Part shown: positions 44,491-53,024 of the stretch, piece by piece
How positions within the stretch are numbered: the first letter of the stretch is position 1
How the letters are laid out: the number at the start of each line of letters is the position of its first letter
Notes under the pieces: model-generated
What the model was told of the DNA's origin: nothing
Database searches by the model: none
What the model saw: the letters and a program-made list of their open reading frames with translations, nothing else
Source of the DNA: Neisseria sp. DTU_2020_1000833_1_SI_GRL_NUU_006
GTDB taxonomy: Bacteria > Pseudomonadota > Gammaproteobacteria > Burkholderiales > Neisseriaceae
NCBI GenBank assembly: GCA_032388755.1
Contig: CP135593.1
Location: 806,001 to 870,000, forward strand
DNA: 64,000 bases
Direction of reading: 5' to 3'
Translations under genes and position numbers: made by a program

Positions 44491-46101
44491 TCAGCCCCGT
44501 TCCAACACCTTCCTCGCCGCTTCCACACCCCAATACAAGGCTTCTTCGAGTACCGAATAGCCGCTCAAATCGCTGTGGGCAAACAGCAATCCTGACGCTC
44601 GGTTTCTGATTTTTAACAAAGATTCGTCGTTCAGATAACCGGCTTTCGGTACGCTCATGCCGTGTCCGCGTACCGTAACATCAACGTGGGAAACGTGTTG
44701 CCAGAAGCTCTCTCCGTAGGCGGCGATCAAATCTTTGGCGGCGAAGTCGCGCAGTTCTTCGTCGGTGGCTTCGAGCAGTTGGCGGCGGACGGCTTGCGGG
44801 GTGTCATGGTTGAGCGCGGCGTAGGCAGTAAAAATCGTGCGCTCGGGGCGGGCGATGCGGATGAGCTGGTTGGTGGCGACGACGTAGCCGAGTCCCTGGC
44901 TGCCGTAGATGACGTTATCCCACGCCGTTTCGCTGTTGTTTTTTTCTTTCGGGAAGCTGTGCAGCTCGAAATTGGCGACCAACCACGGGGCGTATTCGGG
45001 AATGTTCAAACCGTATTGCGCGGGATTTTCGACGATTCGGGCGGCGACCATCAACGGCATGGCGGAGATAACGTGTTGCGCGGTCAGGGCGACGGTTTCG
45101 CCGCTTGAATTGTCACGCAGCCAAACTTCAATACGGTCGTCTGAAAGCGGTTTGATTTTGACGGCGGATGCGTTGACGGAAGCGGGTTTGTCTAGGCGGA
45201 TGCGGTTTTCAGACGACCATTGCCAACCTTCCTGCAAACCGGCGTGGCGGCGCAAGTTTTCAGAAAGGTGCGCCAGACCTTCGGGCCAGGTCAGGACGGT
45301 TTCCGCGCTGTTGCGGGCGGCGAAGTAATGCAGTCCGGCAAAGGCGGATACTTGCGCTATGCCCTGTCCGTAATCGTCGCGGCAGCAGTAATCGAGATAC
45401 CACAAGAGTTCTGGCGAGGTATAGTCCTCTTGCGTAAGCCATTGTTTGAACGTCAACGTATCGAGTTTGCGCCACGTTTCGTCTGCCGAAGACAGGGCTA
45501 TCGGAATGGCGAAAATCTTTTTGCCGTCGCTGCCGTAAGCCTGTTTCAGACGACCGATTAAATCAAAAAAGCGTTTGGAATCCGCATCTTCTTTCGGCAA
45601 CAGGTGTTCCTGCCATTTATCCAGATACAAAAGGCGCGACTCGGGCGCGTAAACCAAATCGGTTTCCCTGAAACTGCCGTCCGATTGCAAGATACCAAAA
45701 TCCGCCAGCATCTCGCGCACATACACGCTCTCTTTCGACGGCAACGCGAGATAATGCGCACCGCTCGGCGCTTGCAGGCCGCCTGAAGCGGCGTAGGCGG
45801 CATTGTTGCCGTTGCGCTCGAACCCTTCCGCTAACAATACATCACGATGACCATGTTTCGCCAAATACCACAACGCCCCCAACCCCGCCGCGCCGCCGCC
45901 GAGTATCAACGTATTGCATTCGTAACGGCGGCTCGGCGGGCTGAGCAATTTCCCGTCGCGCAACAAATGCCCCAACGGCAGCCCGACGCGGTTGACGGAA
46001 ACCGGCGGTTTGCGGTTGAGGCGGTTGTAAGTCAGCCAAGAGAAAGAGGAAGCGGCGGCAAGCGCGGCGGTGTAACTGAGAAATTGACGGCGTGTCGGCA
46101 T
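44491..46101 (-). CDS. Tat-exported FAD-dependent oxidoreductase
   Basis: A 536 aa protein. The N-terminus PTRRQFLSYTAALAAAS is a twin-arginine signal. The dinucleotide-binding LILGGGAAGLGALWYLAK is near residue 65, and the C-terminal GLLFAHSDLSGYSVLEEALYWG resembles the FAD-closing motif of amine oxidase/protoporphyrinogen-type flavoproteins. The substrate is unknown. It lies at the end of a minus-strand cluster with speD, suggesting a polyamine-linked substrate (inferred from context only). Uptake sequences inside give SSENR and GRLKQ. Confidence 0.8.
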   Translation of the reverse strand: MPTRRQFLSYTAALAAASSFSWLTYNRLNRKPPVSVNRVGLPLGHLLRDGKLLSPPSRRYECNTLILGGGAAGLGALWYLAKHGHRDVLLAEGFERNGNNAAYAASGGLQAPSGAHYLALPSKESVYVREMLADFGILQSDGSFRETDLVYAPESRLLYLDKWQEHLLPKEDADSKRFFDLIGRLKQAYGSDGKKIFAIPIALSSADETWRKLDTLTFKQWLTQEDYTSPELLWYLDYCCRDDYGQGIAQVSAFAGLHYFAARNSAETVLTWPEGLAHLSENLRRHAGLQEGWQWSSENRIRLDKPASVNASAVKIKPLSDDRIEVWLRDNSSGETVALTAQHVISAMPLMVAARIVENPAQYGLNIPEYAPWLVANFELHSFPKEKNNSETAWDNVIYGSQGLGYVVATNQLIRIARPERTIFTAYAALNHDTPQAVRRQLLEATDEELRDFAAKDLIAAYGESFWQHVSHVDVTVRGHGMSVPKAGYLNDESLLKIRNRASGLLFAHSDLSGYSVLEEALYWGVEAARKVLERG

Positions 46102-46130
46102 GGGGGTGAATGTCGGTTTAGGGTTCTGAC

Positions 46131-46169
46131 AGGTCGTCTGAAAACATCAAGACGGTTTCAGACGACCTT
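46131..46169. terminator. Uptake-sequence hairpin downstream of speD
   Basis: CAGGTCGTCTGAAAAC pairs with GTTTCAGACGACCTTT. It may limit read-through from speD into the oxidoreductase gene. Confidence 0.65.
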
Positions 46170-46561
46170 TACAGGTTTTGTTGTTCTACTGGCGGCTGAG
46201 TATCGTCCAATATTCCTTCGCCACGTTGCGCAACCGTCCAAACAGCCCATTCTGCCGTCAATTCCCTGCACAATATTTCCTTCACTTTTTCCAATTTCAT
46301 GCCGCCGCAGATAAATGCGTCTATGGCGGCGAAGCGGTGTTCCGGCCAAGTGTGGATGCTGATGTGGGATTCGGCGAGCAGTAACACGCCGGTAATGCCG
46401 CCTGCGCCGCCGAAGGTGTGGAAACGTTCGGCGAGGATAGTCGCTTCTGAGGCTTGGGCGGCGGCTTTGAGGACGGTTTTCAGACGACCCTCGTCTTTCA
46501 AGACGGCTTCATCACAGTCATATAAATCCAAAAGACCGTGGTTGCCGGGGATATGGGTCAT
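46169..46561 (-). CDS. speD: S-adenosylmethionine decarboxylase proenzyme
   Basis: A 130 aa SpeD of the short (SpeH-like, Thermotoga/Bacillus) class. Self-cleavage would occur at the Glu-Ser bond in LLAESHISIHTWPE, leaving a pyruvoyl group from Ser near residue 65. Conserved FHTFGGAGGITGV replaces the usual FxPxGVTG-like segment with the active-site elements intact as far as I can tell. It makes decarboxylated SAM for aminopropyl transfer. Its ATG overlaps the upstream stop (ATGA), so translation is coupled. No spermidine synthase gene is in the cluster. Confidence 0.88.
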   Translation of the reverse strand: MTHIPGNHGLLDLYDCDEAVLKDEGRLKTVLKAAAQASEATILAERFHTFGGAGGITGVLLLAESHISIHTWPEHRFAAIDAFICGGMKLEKVKEILCRELTAEWAVWTVAQRGEGILDDTQPPVEQQNL

Positions 46562-46719
46562 TTATGACCTCCGGAATAACCGCTACCGCCGTAATAACCG
46601 CCGCCGTAATAGCCGCCGGAGTGCATACGTGAGCCGTCGGAGTCGGAAGAACCGTAGCTGATAATCATGGAAATGACGATGATGATGGTACTGAAAATGA
46701 TGTAAGTAGTTCTCGACAT
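46558..46719 (-). CDS. 53-residue Gly/Tyr-rich membrane mini-protein
   Basis: A frame from ATG 46719 to a TGA overlapping the speD start. It has one hydrophobic helix (residues 5-21, YIIFSTIIIVISMIIS), a Ser/Asp spacer and a tail of YYGGGYYGGSGYSGG repeats. Its tight coupling to speD and to the DUF4178 gene (3-bp gap) supports a real gene. Gly-rich small membrane proteins occur in related DUF350/DUF4178 neighbourhoods. Function unknown. Confidence 0.72.
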   Translation of the reverse strand: MSRTTYIIFSTIIIVISMIISYGSSDSDGSRMHSGGYYGGGYYGGSGYSGGHK

Positions 46720-46722
46720 GGT

Positions 46723-48255
46723 TTAATCCTCGTCCTCGTCCTCGTCCTCGTCTTTTTTGCCCATAGTCCACATTAACCAGGCTCCTATGAGGATGACTGA
46801 GGGGGTGGCAGGGTTGTCGCTGATTATCAAAGCAGGGAGGTTGACGACAACCAAGATGGCGGTCATCACGATTCTCAGTGATTTATCAATACCGTCTGCC
46901 GCCATTTTTGCGGTGTAATGCGGTGCGCGGCTGCTCAGGCTAAATGACTCGGCAACTTCGCTGTAATCAATTGGCACGCTTTTGCTCCATGCCATTTCGT
47001 GCGTGTTCAATTCGGCAGAAAGTTTGCGGTTTTGTCCGTCACGGTAGTCGCTGTAATAGTTCAAATCGCCCCTTCGGATGCGCCAGTAGAACGCGCCGGC
47101 CGCGACTTCGACCCTGCCGCCGTAGTCGTAAAGTTTGCCGCAGCCTTGCGGTTGGCGGTTGCGGTCGAGGCGCGGCCATGTATTTTGGGTTTGGGAAAGG
47201 CTCCAGCCGTCATCGGATTCGACCAGCCACAGGAAACCTTGCGTCGGGTTGTAAAGCAGATATTCCGACCATTGGCCTTCGGGCGTGAGCACGCGGTTGG
47301 CGCCGTTAAACAGGTTGTCGAATGTTTCCTGTGCGTCGGTTTCGGCGTATCTGACTGCGCCCATAACGTAAAATTCGCGGTTTTTCAGACGACCTTGTCT
47401 GCCGACGGGCAGGGTAAACAGGCTTTGCTGCGACGTGCGCATGGCGTTGGCGGTAATGAGTTCGGCTTTGTCTTTGCCGATTGCCAATTCGCTGCCGCAG
47501 CTTGGGCAGTTGAGATGGGAGGTGAGGCCGTTGACCCAGTGGACGGACGAGCCGCAGTTGGGACAGTTTTCTGAGGAAATACTGCCTTTCAGACGGCCTG
47601 CGCTTTCTTTGATTTCGTCTTCGCTGCGGGCGTTTTCCAGCTTCAAATCATCCAAGTTCACCATGCGGCCGAAGAAGGTTTCGGGGGTGTCGCCGCTGTA
47701 ATCGAGCGTGATGAAAAGGTCTTCGCAACGCCAGTCGGCGACTTTGTTCTGACGGTCTCCGTTCAAAACAAACGGCAGCTCGCCCTGCGCGGCAGCGCGT
47801 TTCAAGCTGATGTGGCGCACGTCTGAGGCGACATAGCGTTTGCTTTGGAAAGTCAGTTCGCTAAATCCCGCCCGAATGTCCTCAAAGCGCGGCGGGTCGT
47901 CGGTTTCGACGGGCATGGTCATCACATACAAATCGCCTGCTTCCGAAAGCCAGCCCGTCCTGCCGTCGTCAAACAGCACGTACCATTCGTTCCATGCGCC
48001 GTCGTCGTATTGCACCTGAAGCCGTCCGACCAGGGTGAAGCGTTGCGTAACAAATGTGCCGGCCGTACCGATTTGCAGCAGGCTGAAATCTTCCAGCAAT
48101 GCGGAATCGCGGCCGGAATCGACGATACCGTCATCCTGCCGTACCAGCATGCTGTTGCAGTAGCCGCACACCAGCGTAACGGCTGAGGCGGAATGCGCTT
48201 CGACAGGCGCGCCGCAGCTCGGGCAGTCGGTTTTAAAGAAGGGGGTGTTTGACAT
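46723..48255 (-). CDS. DUF4178 protein with zinc ribbons
   Basis: A 510 aa protein. Two zinc-ribbon pairs are visible: DCPSCGAP/CGYCNS near residues 10-35, and NCPNCGSS/NCPSCGSE near 235-260. DUF4178 modules (FTLVGRLQVQYDDGAWNEWYVLFDDGRTGWLSEA, in shorter pieces; FYVMGAVRYAE ... GQWSEYLLYN) follow each. Two C-terminal hydrophobic helices precede an acidic tail of repeated Glu-Asp. DUF4178 proteins co-occur with SPFH, DUF350 and SpeD in envelope-stress clusters, as here. An AGGCCGTCTGAA-type uptake sequence encodes GRLKG. Confidence 0.8.
   Translation of the reverse strand: MSNTPFFKTDCPSCGAPVEAHSASAVTLVCGYCNSMLVRQDDGIVDSGRDSALLEDFSLLQIGTAGTFVTQRFTLVGRLQVQYDDGAWNEWYVLFDDGRTGWLSEAGDLYVMTMPVETDDPPRFEDIRAGFSELTFQSKRYVASDVRHISLKRAAAQGELPFVLNGDRQNKVADWRCEDLFITLDYSGDTPETFFGRMVNLDDLKLENARSEDEIKESAGRLKGSISSENCPNCGSSVHWVNGLTSHLNCPSCGSELAIGKDKAELITANAMRTSQQSLFTLPVGRQGRLKNREFYVMGAVRYAETDAQETFDNLFNGANRVLTPEGQWSEYLLYNPTQGFLWLVESDDGWSLSQTQNTWPRLDRNRQPQGCGKLYDYGGRVEVAAGAFYWRIRRGDLNYYSDYRDGQNRKLSAELNTHEMAWSKSVPIDYSEVAESFSLSSRAPHYTAKMAADGIDKSLRIVMTAILVVVNLPALIISDNPATPSVILIGAWLMWTMGKKDEDEDEDED
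46728..46752. repeat. Hexanucleotide tandem repeat in the DUF4178 gene
   Basis: Four copies of CCTCGT encode the alternating Asp/Glu tail. Copy changes would stay in frame, so only tail length would vary. Confidence 0.85.
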
Positions 48256-48325
48256 GTTTGCTTTTTCGAGTGGAAAGGAAGGTTTCAGACGACCTTTTTA
48301 CAGCGGATTTGAATAAAAACTTACC

Positions 48326-48440
48326 GTGTCGTCATCTCCGCACAGGCGGGAATCCATTTTTGAAATTCAGAAACGGTTTTTCAAATCAGGGTTTCTTAAG
48401 TTTGACGATGGATTCCCGCCTGAGCGGGAATGACGACACT
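48326..48440. repeat. Inverted dRS3-type repeat pair
   Basis: ATTCCCGCCTGAGCGGGAAT (48412-48431) is a canonical dRS3 form. TGTCGTCATCTCCGCACAGGCGGGAATCCAT (shown as 48327-48355) is an inverted, slightly degenerate copy ~60 bp away, so the whole block can fold into a large hairpin between the SPFH and DUF4178 genes. Confidence 0.75.
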
Positions 48441-48483
48441 GAATTTTGATGTAAAAACGAATTTTTAAAACCACCGACAGGCC

Positions 48484-48521
48484 ATCTGAAAACCCGTAAT
48501 CTGTTTTCAGACGACCTTCTT
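48484..48521. terminator. Uptake-like hairpin after the SPFH gene
   Basis: AGGCCATCTGAAAAC (one mismatch to the AGGCCGTCTGAA dialect) pairs with GTTTTCAGACGACCTT of the local dialect. Confidence 0.6.
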
Positions 48522-48525
48522 AATA

Positions 48526-49548
48526 TCAGCCGATCAACTGTTTCAACACTTCCGCTTTGGCTTTATCGTAATCCTCTTGAGCAATCAAACCGCCGTCCAG
48601 CAAAGATTTGAGTTTCGCCAATTTTGCCTGCGGGTCTTCGGAGGCCGTCTGAACGGTTTGGGCGGGTTGTGCTGCCGGTTGCGCCGCGGGCTGCATCATG
48701 CCCGCCATCGCGCCAGCCATTGCCTGACCGACGCCAGCGCCTACGCCCAAGCCTGCGCCGATTCCGGCAAGTCCGCCTTTGTTTTGCGCGGCGAGCGGGA
48801 TGGATTCGGCGGTTTGGTATTGGGTGTAGCGTCCCAAGTCGCCGATGACGCCCATGGAAATTTTCTTATCCAAGGCTTCTTGGATGGCGGCAGGCAGAGT
48901 GATGCTTTCGACGGTGAAGTTTTCCAGCGTCAAGCCGAGTTTGGCAAATTCCGCGCCGAGCAATTCGCCGATTTTTTGCGACAGCAAAACTTGGTTTGCC
49001 GCCATGTCCAAAAACGGAATGCCGGAGCTGCCGAACGCCGCCGCGAGTTGGGTGACGGTGATATTGCGCAACTGGTTTTCCAACTCGGCGCCGCTGTATT
49101 CTGCCGCTACGCCGCTGACTTCTTTGAAGAATTTTGCCGGATCGCTGATTCGGTAGGCGTACATGCCGAACGAGCGCAACTGCACCGCGCCGAACTCGGC
49201 ATCGCGCACGGTAACGGGTTGCGACGTACCCCATTTCCGCGCAAGCTGTTGTTTGGTATTGAAAAAGTAAACGTCGGATTTAAACGGGGATTCAAAGAGT
49301 TTGTCCCAGTTTTTCAGGTTGGTCAGCAGCGGCAGCGTTTGCGTGTTGAGTGTATAACGGCCCGGTCCGAACACGTCGGCGGTTACGCCCTCGTCAACAA
49401 ACATCGCCATCTGCGCCTCGCGCACGGTCAGGCTCGCACCGTTTTGGATTTCCTCGTCGGCAATTGGGAAACGCCACATCAGCAGGCTGTCGTCGGGATT
49501 CGGCCATTGGATGACGTCGATAAACTGTTTCTTGATAAAGTTGAACAT
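48526..49548 (-). CDS. SPFH-domain protein with C-terminal SHOCT-like segment
   Basis: A 340 aa protein of the virion-core/SPFH group. The N-terminal half has VREAQMAMFVDEGVTADVFGPGRYTL and the SPFH body (FGMYAYRISDPAKFFKEV). A Gly/Ala/Met-rich hydrophobic stretch follows (GIGAGLGVGAGVGQAMAG), then a SHOCT-like end (LAKLKSLLDGGLIAQEDYDKAKAEVL). Probably membrane-associated scaffold. It lies between DUF350 and DUF4178 genes, a partner set seen in envelope-stress neighbourhoods. A single AGGCCGTCTGAA uptake sequence is inside. Confidence 0.83.
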   Translation of the reverse strand: MFNFIKKQFIDVIQWPNPDDSLLMWRFPIADEEIQNGASLTVREAQMAMFVDEGVTADVFGPGRYTLNTQTLPLLTNLKNWDKLFESPFKSDVYFFNTKQQLARKWGTSQPVTVRDAEFGAVQLRSFGMYAYRISDPAKFFKEVSGVAAEYSGAELENQLRNITVTQLAAAFGSSGIPFLDMAANQVLLSQKIGELLGAEFAKLGLTLENFTVESITLPAAIQEALDKKISMGVIGDLGRYTQYQTAESIPLAAQNKGGLAGIGAGLGVGAGVGQAMAGAMAGMMQPAAQPAAQPAQTVQTASEDPQAKLAKLKSLLDGGLIAQEDYDKAKAEVLKQLIG

Positions 49549-49634
49549 TGCGGTTCCTTATTTTGAAGAATGGGAGAATACGGAGCGGGGAGGAAATGCG
49601 GCCAGCCGTAAATTTTGCAAACTGTTTATAAAAA

Positions 49635-50033
49635 TCAGGTCAAACAAGCGGCATTCAAGATACCTATGGACACGGACACCGCGCCAAACAGTGCGCCGAC
49701 GGCGACGTTGTTGCCGATAAGTTCTTCCGTTGCGCCTTTAATCATCATCGTGGCGGCAAAATACACCAAAATCTGAATCACTGCCGCGGCAAGGCCCCAC
49801 AGGATAAAATCGACGAAACTGACGCTGTGGGCAATGCTGGACGCGAGCGTCAGACAAAATCCGACCAGCGCGCCGCCGAACGACAAGGCGCAGGCAAGGT
49901 TGCCGTTTTTAATCAGCCGCAATTCTTCCGCAGGGGTAATCCGCAGATACACCGCGCCGAAAACGGCAGTCATCGCTACACCCGCAAGCATATATTGCAG
50001 GTAAAGCAGGTATTGGGGCAGGGAAATACTCAC
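49635..50033 (-). CDS. DUF350 (YjfL-type) membrane protein
   Basis: A 132 aa protein with four hydrophobic segments in two repeats, as in YjfL. Diagnostic pieces are RLIKNGNLACALSFGGALVGFCLTLAS and GLAAAVIQILVYFAATMMI, each shown only in part here. First gene of the minus-strand DUF350-SPFH-DUF4178 series. Its function in the inner membrane is unknown; in E. coli yjfL sits in a PspA-related operon. Start ATG 50033 has AAGGAAA upstream on the minus strand. Confidence 0.83.
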   Translation of the reverse strand: MSISLPQYLLYLQYMLAGVAMTAVFGAVYLRITPAEELRLIKNGNLACALSFGGALVGFCLTLASSIAHSVSFVDFILWGLAAAVIQILVYFAATMMIKGATEELIGNNVAVGALFGAVSVSIGILNAACLT

Positions 50034-50091
50034 GATAGGGTTTCCTTGTCAGATAATTTTGATGTTTTTGATTATGCCATATTTCAACAGT

Positions 50092-50125
50092 AAAGGTCGT
50101 CTGAAAAGGGGTTCAGACGACCTTT
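50092..50125. terminator. Uptake-sequence hairpin
   Basis: AAAGGTCGTCTGAAAA and GTTCAGACGACCTTT, close together in the 426-bp gap between the DUF350 gene and leuB. Confidence 0.7.
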
Positions 50126-50184
50126 ACTGTTTTTTGCTTTGTTTTGGGTTATCAGGCAGGCGGAGGCAGAAGAGAGAATGAGAC

Positions 50185-50341
50185 TATAGTGGATTAACTT
50201 TAAACCAGTACGGCGTTGCCTCGCCTTAGCTCAAAGAGAACGATTCTCTAAGGTGCTGAAGCACCAAGTGAATCGGTTCCGTACTATCTGTACTGTCTGC
50301 GGCTTCGTCGCCTTGTCCTGATTTAAAGTTAATCCACTATA
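50185..50341. mobile_element. Correia element, full length
   Basis: 157 bp from TATAGTGG to CCACTATA, inverted relative to the copy at 30900. It lies between the leuB terminator and the DUF350 gene. Confidence 0.95.
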
Positions 50342-50396
50342 TAACCTGTCCCGCACTATTCTCGATAAGGCCTCAAAAAGCTCTAAAAATCGTCTG

Positions 50397-50427
50397 AAAA
50401 AATGCGCGGAGTTTTCCGCGCATTTTG
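50397..50427. terminator. Hairpin terminator after leuB
   Basis: AAAATGCGCGGA and TCCGCGCATTTT pair over GTTT, downstream of the minus-strand leuB. Confidence 0.85.
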
Positions 50428-50459
50428 CTTAAAACATACTCTCGTTTTCAGACGGCCTT

Positions 50460-51530
50460 TTACAAAGCGGCGAGTACCGCGTCGCCCATTTCGGAGCAGG
50501 AAACGAGTTTCGTACCTTCTTCGTAAATATCGCCGGTGCGCAAGCCCTGTTGCAGCACTTTTTGGACGGCGTTTTCGACTTGTTGCGCGCGGGCTTCGTC
50601 GTTCAGGCTGTAACGCAGCAGCATGGCGAGCGAGAGGATGGTGGCCAGCGGGTTGGCTTTGTTTTGTCCGGCGATGTCGGGTGCGGAGCCGTGTGACGGT
50701 TCGTACAGGCCTTTGCCGTTTTCGTCCAGCGAGGCGGAGGGCAGCATGCCGATGGAGCCGGTCAGCATGGAGGCTTCGTCGGAGAGGATGTCGCCGAAGA
50801 TGTTGCCGGTGGCAATCACGTCAAATTGTTTGGGCGCACGTACCAACTGCATGGCGGCATTGTCAACATACATATGGGAAAGCTCGACATCAGGGTATTC
50901 TTTGCCGACTTCCTCAAAGATTTCGCGCCACAGTTCGGTGGTTTCCAAAACGTTGGCTTTGCCTACGGAGCAGACTTTTTTGCTACGTTTTTGGGCGGAT
51001 TGGAAGGCAACGTGGGCAATACGGCGGATTTCGCTTTCGCTGTATTTCATGGTGTTGTAGCCTTCGCGTTCGCCGTTTTCTAACACACGGATGCCGCGCG
51101 GCTCGCCAAAGTAAATATCGCCGGTCAGTTCGCGTACGATAAGGATGTCGAGGCCGGCTACGATTTCCGGTTTCAGAGTGGAAGCGTTGGCCAGCTCGGG
51201 ATAAAGGATGGCAGGGCGCAGGTTGGCAAACAGATTCAAGTCTTTACGGATAGCCAACAAGCCGCGTTCAGGGCGCAGCGGACGGTCGAGATTGTCGTAT
51301 TGAGGAGAACCGACTGCACCAAGCAGTACCGCATCGGCTTTGCGGCAAAGGTTTTGCGTGAATTCTGGATAAGGATGGCCGTATTCGTCATAGGCTTCGC
51401 CGCCCAAAGGCGCGTATTCGTAGCTGACATCCAAACCTTGTTCGATAAGTTTGTCGAGTACGCGGACGGTTTCTGCAACGATTTCAGGGCCGATGCCGTC
51501 GCCGCGCAAGATAGCGATATGTTTGGTCAT
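50460..51530 (-). CDS. leuB: 3-isopropylmalate dehydrogenase
   Basis: A 356 aa NAD enzyme of leucine synthesis that oxidatively decarboxylates 3-isopropylmalate. ILRGDGIGPEI at the start, the catalytic VRELTGDIYFGEPRG with the Tyr, DNAAMQLV, and GDILSDEASMLTGSIGMLPSASL are all present. Full length. It shares a strand with leuD and leuC but is separated from leuD by two other genes. Flanking uptake sequences are of the AGGCCGTCTGAA dialect. Confidence 0.96.
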   Translation of the reverse strand: MTKHIAILRGDGIGPEIVAETVRVLDKLIEQGLDVSYEYAPLGGEAYDEYGHPYPEFTQNLCRKADAVLLGAVGSPQYDNLDRPLRPERGLLAIRKDLNLFANLRPAILYPELANASTLKPEIVAGLDILIVRELTGDIYFGEPRGIRVLENGEREGYNTMKYSESEIRRIAHVAFQSAQKRSKKVCSVGKANVLETTELWREIFEEVGKEYPDVELSHMYVDNAAMQLVRAPKQFDVIATGNIFGDILSDEASMLTGSIGMLPSASLDENGKGLYEPSHGSAPDIAGQNKANPLATILSLAMLLRYSLNDEARAQQVENAVQKVLQQGLRTGDIYEEGTKLVSCSEMGDAVLAAL

Positions 51531-51596
51531 TTCGGGTTTCCTTATGGGAAGGTTTTAGGTAAAGGGCAGGTCGTCAGTTTTTCAGACGGCCTTAAA

Positions 51597-52460
51597 TCAA
51601 TTTGCTCTGAAAACGCTGATTGTACCATTATGGTACTGGTAAAGTTGGGTAGAAATCGCATAGGCAGAGTCTTCAAATGCCTGCAGGGCAATATTCGCCA
51701 TCGCCTGCAAAGCCTCTTCATCGGACGGGCTGCAAACGAGCAGGGCGTTGCGTGCCGGGACTGCAAAAACAGGATTGGCCGGCAGCATAGGGTCGTCTTT
51801 AAGTACTTCGTCCAAAAGCAAAATCAAGGAAGCATCATAGTCGTTGTCCAAATGGATTTGGGCTAATGACCAACCTTCGGCATGATGAATTTGGACACGT
51901 CCATTCATCCGTTGGCGCAAATTATCCATGGCGGTACGATACAAGGCGTCTTCATTTTCAATACCGGCCTCTTCCATATGCTCACGATTGAGCGTATGCA
52001 TGGATTCTTCCGTATCTACCATATAAAGCAACATGATATCGCCCGCAATCGGTTTATATGCCAGATAATCGGCAGGTTCGACTTCGTCCGTATTTGTAAT
52101 CAGTCTGGCATTTTCCAGATAAATCGTATTTTTAATCGTCGGAAGAATTTGTTGTGCCGAAACACTGGCATCAGTATCTTGAATCTTATAGATAACCGCT
52201 AAATTGGCTGCAACAATAGCTTCCAAGGCCTCGGGATTTTGCAGATAACTTGTGTAATGGTTGCTCAAATATGTGCTGAATGATGCTTCATCGTCTTTGG
52301 AAAAATGGACGATGATAGGCGAAGAAGCAATATTTTCACCCCAGTCGATTTTTGCCTCAAGATGCAATTCTTCTTGAATGCGGCGGGCAAAGTATTCGAC
52401 AAATTCCTGCCAAGTCATTAATTTAGGTTTGGAGCGGAACAACCTGCTGAAAAAAGACAT
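51597..52460 (-). CDS. DUF1444 family protein
   Basis: A 287 aa soluble protein resembling the DUF1444 (Bacillus YtpQ) family: MTWQEFVEYFARRIQEE near the start, LEAIVAANLAVIYKI, DIMLLYMVDTEESMHTLNREH and a final region QLYQYHNGTISVF. Function unknown. ATG 52460 has a CAGGACA site; the frame to 52490 adds ten residues without a better start. It lies between leuB and a YhcH-type gene, inside a block with the AGGCCGTCTGAA dialect. Confidence 0.75.
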   Translation of the reverse strand: MSFFSRLFRSKPKLMTWQEFVEYFARRIQEELHLEAKIDWGENIASSPIIVHFSKDDEASFSTYLSNHYTSYLQNPEALEAIVAANLAVIYKIQDTDASVSAQQILPTIKNTIYLENARLITNTDEVEPADYLAYKPIAGDIMLLYMVDTEESMHTLNREHMEEAGIENEDALYRTAMDNLRQRMNGRVQIHHAEGWSLAQIHLDNDYDASLILLLDEVLKDDPMLPANPVFAVPARNALLVCSPSDEEALQAMANIALQAFEDSAYAISTQLYQYHNGTISVFRAN

Positions 52461-52498
52461 ATTGTGTCCTGAATAAGGGGATAAGGCCATCTGAAAAA

Positions 52499-52960
52499 TT
52501 ATAGACGTTCGGTTTCAACACGGATTTTAAAAACAACTTTACGTATGTTCGGTCTGTCGCCGACCAATGGGGCATGCGCATCATTCGGGTAAAATAGCGC
52601 AAATTCGCCGGGCTCCAAAGTTAACCAGGTTTCCGGCTCGCAATCGAAAAATTCGATATCGCGCTTTTCGTTGTAGCCTAAACCGTTTTTCAGACGGCCT
52701 CTGTCTATCCAGCCATATGTTTCGCTGCCATCAATCGGTGTTTGAATATCAATATGTTTTAAGTGCACTTCAGGCTGGGCTTCTCCCTGCGTCCTCATCG
52801 GATCGCTGCCGATAAAAATACGGATATTGGGATTCTCGCATGGCACTTGGCCGTCCGGCAGCTTGGCAAAATCTAAGGTCTGCAACAGATGGAAGGCTTC
52901 GGCAAAGTCGGGATGCAAGGCAGCGTAGCGGCTGGCATTGCTTATGGTATCGGTAATCAT
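52499..52960 (-). CDS. YhcH/YjgK/YiaL family (DUF386) protein
   Basis: A 153 aa cupin-fold protein. Family motifs EVHLKHIDIQTPIDGSETYGW and EPGEFALFYPNDAHAPL, with the likely metal-binding His and Glu residues, are plain. Relatives act near sialic acid and sugar-acid metabolism or affect biofilms; the substrate here is not known. ATG 52960 starts MITDTISNAS, the family's usual opening. An internal uptake sequence (AGGCCGTCTGAA dialect) encodes RGRLKNG. Confidence 0.83.
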   Translation of the reverse strand: MITDTISNASRYAALHPDFAEAFHLLQTLDFAKLPDGQVPCENPNIRIFIGSDPMRTQGEAQPEVHLKHIDIQTPIDGSETYGWIDRGRLKNGLGYNEKRDIEFFDCEPETWLTLEPGEFALFYPNDAHAPLVGDRPNIRKVVFKIRVETERL

Positions 52961-52978
52961 AATATATTTGTGTAGATT

Positions 52979-53019
52979 AAAGGCCGTCTGAAACACTTAC
53001 ATTTTTCAGACGGCCTTTT
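52979..53019. terminator. Terminator of leuD made of AGGCCGTCTGAA-dialect uptake sequences
   Basis: AAAGGCCGTCTGAAAC and TTTTTCAGACGGCCTTTT form the stem. The dialect differs from almost all other pairs in the window. Confidence 0.85.
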
Positions 53020-53024
53020 GTATA

